From Gadus chalcogrammus (Eukaryota; Chordata; Actinopteri; Gadiformes; Gadidae): a stretch of 64,000 nt of DNA. The stretch is taken from assembly GCF_026213295.1 (NCBI RefSeq), contig NC_079434.1, positions 10,420,268 through 10,484,267 on the forward strand. The letters are read 5' to 3'. Under the pieces are notes generated by a model. It searched no databases. It worked only from the letters and a program-made list of their open reading frames with translations, and was not told the origin of the DNA. Below are positions 56,421 to 64,000 of the stretch, piece after piece. Numbering within the stretch: position 1 is the first letter of the stretch; each line of letters starts with the position of its first letter. Both the position numbers and the translations under genes were made by a program.

Positions 56421-58560
56421 TCCCGAGATATCTTAATCTCCTCCTTCTCCCAAACGTGTTGTTAGACATCCCTGTTTTTCTTTCCCTTGTTAATCAAATG
56501 TACTTCTGCCAACTTTGTTGGACCGTTCTCTTGAATTTGTAGAAACACGCGTCTCAGCTGCGTTCCGGCCTGTTGCGCCATCTTCTGGCCGCCGAGAGAG
56601 GCGCAAACATCTCTGGAGGAAGTATCGACATTATTATTGTTAACAGGAGACTAGTCCTGATCAATCGAAATCATCGAAGTGCTGGAATGGGGATTAGAAG
56701 ATGAGAGACTCTTGTTAAACTTGAATTATTTCTGAATCCAATATTTGACAAACTATAGGCCTAGGCCTCTTAATTTACAAATAGGCCTACTGGGCAGAAA
56801 CGAATGAGCTCACATGTTAATAATGTGGATAAAGTTATTAGGGAATTATCCACTTGCTCAGGTTAATTACGACTGTAAAGCCGGGCGGGTCATTTCAGTT
56901 TTAAGTGAAACGAAGAAATTGCCCGCCATTGATTTGAAAGAGAAGGACGTCTCGGCCGGAGCGCGCGCCAGGCAGCGGGTACGAGTCGAGATGATAGATG
57001 TCTATTAATTATAGAAGACATTATGGCGGTCAATAACCAATTAAAATCGCAGCGCAGAGCCCTTCTTTAATCACATCCTCAACCCCAATGGATAGTAAGA
57101 AAAGATAATCACATCCCGCCGCCATCAACATCATCACCATCACCACGGCTGATACCGCTAGTGTAAATGATTACAGTCTTATCCGACACGACATTCCACT
57201 TTCCTCTGGCGATGTATGACTGAACGTGCTTAACGTTTCATGACATCTTGATAGGCAATAAAATGAAACAAATCAAAACGCCAAAGCCCTTCACTGCTGA
57301 AAATATGAACGGATCGATTTCGGCTCAGATGGCAGACCTGCCATCTGGTGCCCTGGTGTTTTACCTAAAGTGATTATAACCTACATGAAATGAAGTTCTA
57401 AAATAAAGTTGCCCTTCCTTCACCGTACAATTCATTTATTTATCCAATGCAATTATTTCTCCAGTCAATTACAATCGGCAAGATTAAAAATTAACGGTGC
57501 TAATTTATTTAAGTAAAGCATAACGATCAGACCGCAAGATGGCGGTAGTGTCTGATTTATCAGATTCATGACCAGCGCGGATATGAATCGGCGTTTAAGT
57601 TGAGCATTAGAGAAGACCATTAACATTATGATGATCATCACCATGCTCAGATGTATGGTTATAATTAACCCGAATCTCAACTTCCTCCCTAAATTAGACT
57701 GCCTCAAAACTTTCATCCGAGACAGGAATTGGATGACACGGCGGGCGGGTCCAATGTTCTCTTAAAGTGCAGTCCCCCTTTACAAGAGCTGTTGGTGTTG
57801 ACTGTTCAGATAAATAAAGCTAAAAGCTTCAATTAGTTATTAAGAGGACGATGAGCGATCTAAAGTATAGCGCACAGACACACAGTGATTCATAGCATCC
57901 TGCATTAACTTTGTCAGATAGAATTCATCACGGCTAATAGTCCGAAATAAATCTTGTAGTAATTGAGATGAACGCCTCATTTCAGAGACAGCTCTGCTTT
58001 TTAAGACCCAATTACCACTCAGTTTCCCTGGCTGGTATACAGGCCGGAAGGGAGGGAGGGAGGAGAGACGGAGGAGAGAGGGAGGACAGGAGAGAGCTGA
58101 GGGAGAAAGAGGGATGGAGGGACAGAGAAGAGAGGGAAGGATGGATGAGCGATAGAGGAGGGATGAAGGGAGAGAAGGATGGAGCGAAAGAAGAGCGGTT
58201 GGGACGAGGGATGAAGGGAGGGATGAGAAGAGAGGGATGGGGGAAGAGGAGATGGAGGAGAAATAGAGGGAGAGAGGAGAGGGAGGGATGGAGCTGGTCC
58301 AAGCAGGATAGCATCTTTCCGGGACTGGAGCGCGCTAGAGGGCAGGCAGATTTATGAGGGAGCCACCTTCTTAATTTGTGCATGTGGTAATGCACGGCGG
58401 GGCAGAGCCGCGGTGCCCAGCACTCCTTAACTGGATGTTTCTTTAATTATATGTCAAGAGGCCACAAAACTCAGCCGCGTGTCCCCACAAAGTCCACTTT
58501 TATCAGCAGATTGTAGCTTCGCACTAGCCAGGGCGCACAGAAACACACCGGGCGCAGGGA
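56421..58560. other. Gene-free spacer between dnajb6 and ube3c
   Basis: No coding support. 56860-57960 is low in repeats and rich in TTAATTA/TAATTA-type homeodomain-like motifs, with the look of conserved non-coding DNA. 58045-58290 is a purine-rich GGAGGGA/GAGAGG tract. Confidence 0.4.
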
Positions 58561-58576
58561 TTGCAAAACAATTGGG

Positions 58577-58582
58577 TTTATT
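58577..58582 (-). terminator. ube3c: Candidate ube3c polyadenylation signal
   Basis: On the minus strand GATGAATAAACCCAATTG holds AATAAA, about 980 bp after the stop codon. This gives a 3' UTR at about 58560-59561, which contains a G tract at 58808-58826 and no other feature that I can support. Confidence 0.45.
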
Positions 58583-59364
58583 CATCGATATTCACTCCGT
58601 CGGTACACAGATCCTGCTCATCAACGCCGCCAAAGGAAACCGTAGATGCGGAGAAACCATAGGGACATGAAGCATAACGAAAAGAACAAGAACACAAAAT
58701 AACTGTACAATTACTGATTAAATGTTCCATACAAGACTTCCTGTAAACATGTACATATTCACACATCCATAACAATCCTCGTCCACACGTCTCTCTTCCC
58801 GACGACGGGGGGGACGGGGGGGGGGAGACGTGACCCGGAGTAGCGGACACGTTTACACACACACGTAGCTGTTCATTATAACCACCGGCCCGCCGACCGG
58901 TCAGGGCTGAACGACGATGAAGAGGGTCCAGAGTGATTGTGTCCGGTCCGTCTCTGACGGCGCGTCGGCAGGACGGCCGGAGGGGCTGGAGGTCTCCAGA
59001 CGTGGCACCTTCGTCGGCCTCTACCACATGATGTTGGGGCACGGTTTGCGACCGTCCTCCATATTTAGGCGGATAACATTCCGGCTCGTTGGCTCCGGGG
59101 AAAGAAAGACGCATTCTGTAGGGTGTTATAGGTCTGTAATAGTCTGCTTTAAATGCGTAGAAGCAAAGAAAATAAACATTTAAAGTTATTTAAAAGTCTA
59201 TACAATTAAAAAAAGGGTCTAGTGTGCCACCGGTAAGCAGCACCAGTCCTGCTCAGAGGCCGCCTACAGGAGCGCCTCCTTCTGAGTGGGGCGGTCGCTA
59301 GGGGTGTTTGGATTCTTTTTTACTGTTGTGTTACTCTTCATCCCTCTCAGACCCTGCTGCAGTC

Positions 59365-59402
<38 letters not shown>

Positions 59403-59561
59403 CACACCTTGCCCCCCCCCCCTCCACACAAACACATACACACACACGCACACGCAGTGTCCTAGGCAGCTCATTGTGCATCATCGCGTTTCTCTTCTTT
59501 CCTTCTTTTTTTTACCCACCCAGGGCCTACTCAACCACCCCCCCCCCCCCCCCCACCCTCC

Positions 59562-63785
<4,224 letters not shown>

Positions 63786-64000
63786 CTGGACACACAGACA
63801 GACACATTTTTAAAGATGAAACTTCTAAATATTTGTTGGATACAAGTTACAACGTTTTACTTCACATCGCCACACATTAAATATCTTCCCATCCGATTTA
63901 AAGTACTTTAGAGAACTAGAAGTGTAAAGTAATAGTTTAAGTACATTTAAGTAGTTTTAATTAGTTTGACATTTGGCTGACATTGAGTAGACTGAATCAG

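Overview
The window is vertebrate nuclear DNA from a ray-finned fish. The evidence is multi-exon vertebrate genes with GT-AG introns, fish-type hAT, MITE and SINE repeats, and a very heavy load of (CA)n/(TG)n microsatellites and minisatellites. That repeat load fits a cod-like (gadiform) fish, but the species is an inference. One 100-N assembly gap lies at 3714-3813.

Three genes are supported by exon-by-exon reading. (1) cacnb2, plus strand, 22484-35246: eleven constitutive exons or alternatives of the voltage-gated calcium channel beta-2 subunit, from the SH3 domain to the stop codon. The alternative HOOK exons 7A (119 nt) and 7B (20 nt) are both intact. The 5' exons are not in the window. 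(2) dnajb6, minus strand, 52591-46931: all seven coding exons of an HSP40 co-chaperone, which join in frame to 242 aa. (3) ube3c, minus strand, 63785-59562: the last five coding exons, 256 aa of the HECT ubiquitin-ligase domain with the catalytic cysteine. cacnb2 and dnajb6 converge on a repetitive intergenic region. ube3c lies upstream of dnajb6 in the same orientation, as in human 7q36.

Layout. 1-3.7 kb holds microsatellites and a large imperfect inverted repeat. 3.8-7.2 kb holds a minisatellite and two complete non-autonomous hAT elements with perfect 8-bp target duplications. 7.2-20 kb looks like one 12.76-kb insertion, bounded by 13-bp inverted termini and a 7/8 target duplication. Inside it are a RecQ-like helicase fragment, a fold-back element, a MITE-like palindrome, and a 6.4-kb array of a 32-bp satellite. 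That satellite is flanked on both sides by about five tRNA-like units in opposite orientations. 20-22.5 kb is gene-free. 22.5-35.2 kb is cacnb2, with minisatellite-filled introns. 35.2-46.4 kb is the cacnb2 3' UTR and an intergenic region with a diverged tandem duplication of about 1.7-2.4 kb. 46.4-56.4 kb is dnajb6, 56.4-58.6 kb is gene-free spacer, and 58.6-64 kb is the 3' part of ube3c.

The genes do not form a pathway. One is a membrane-channel subunit and two act in protein quality control: a chaperone that suppresses aggregation and a proteasome-associated ligase. The most unusual content is the 12.76-kb composite repeat. Next are the places where tandem repeats touch gene function: TG arrays at 3' splice sites, a minisatellite that multiplies a 5' splice site, and codon-repeat expansions in the cacnb2 C-terminus.
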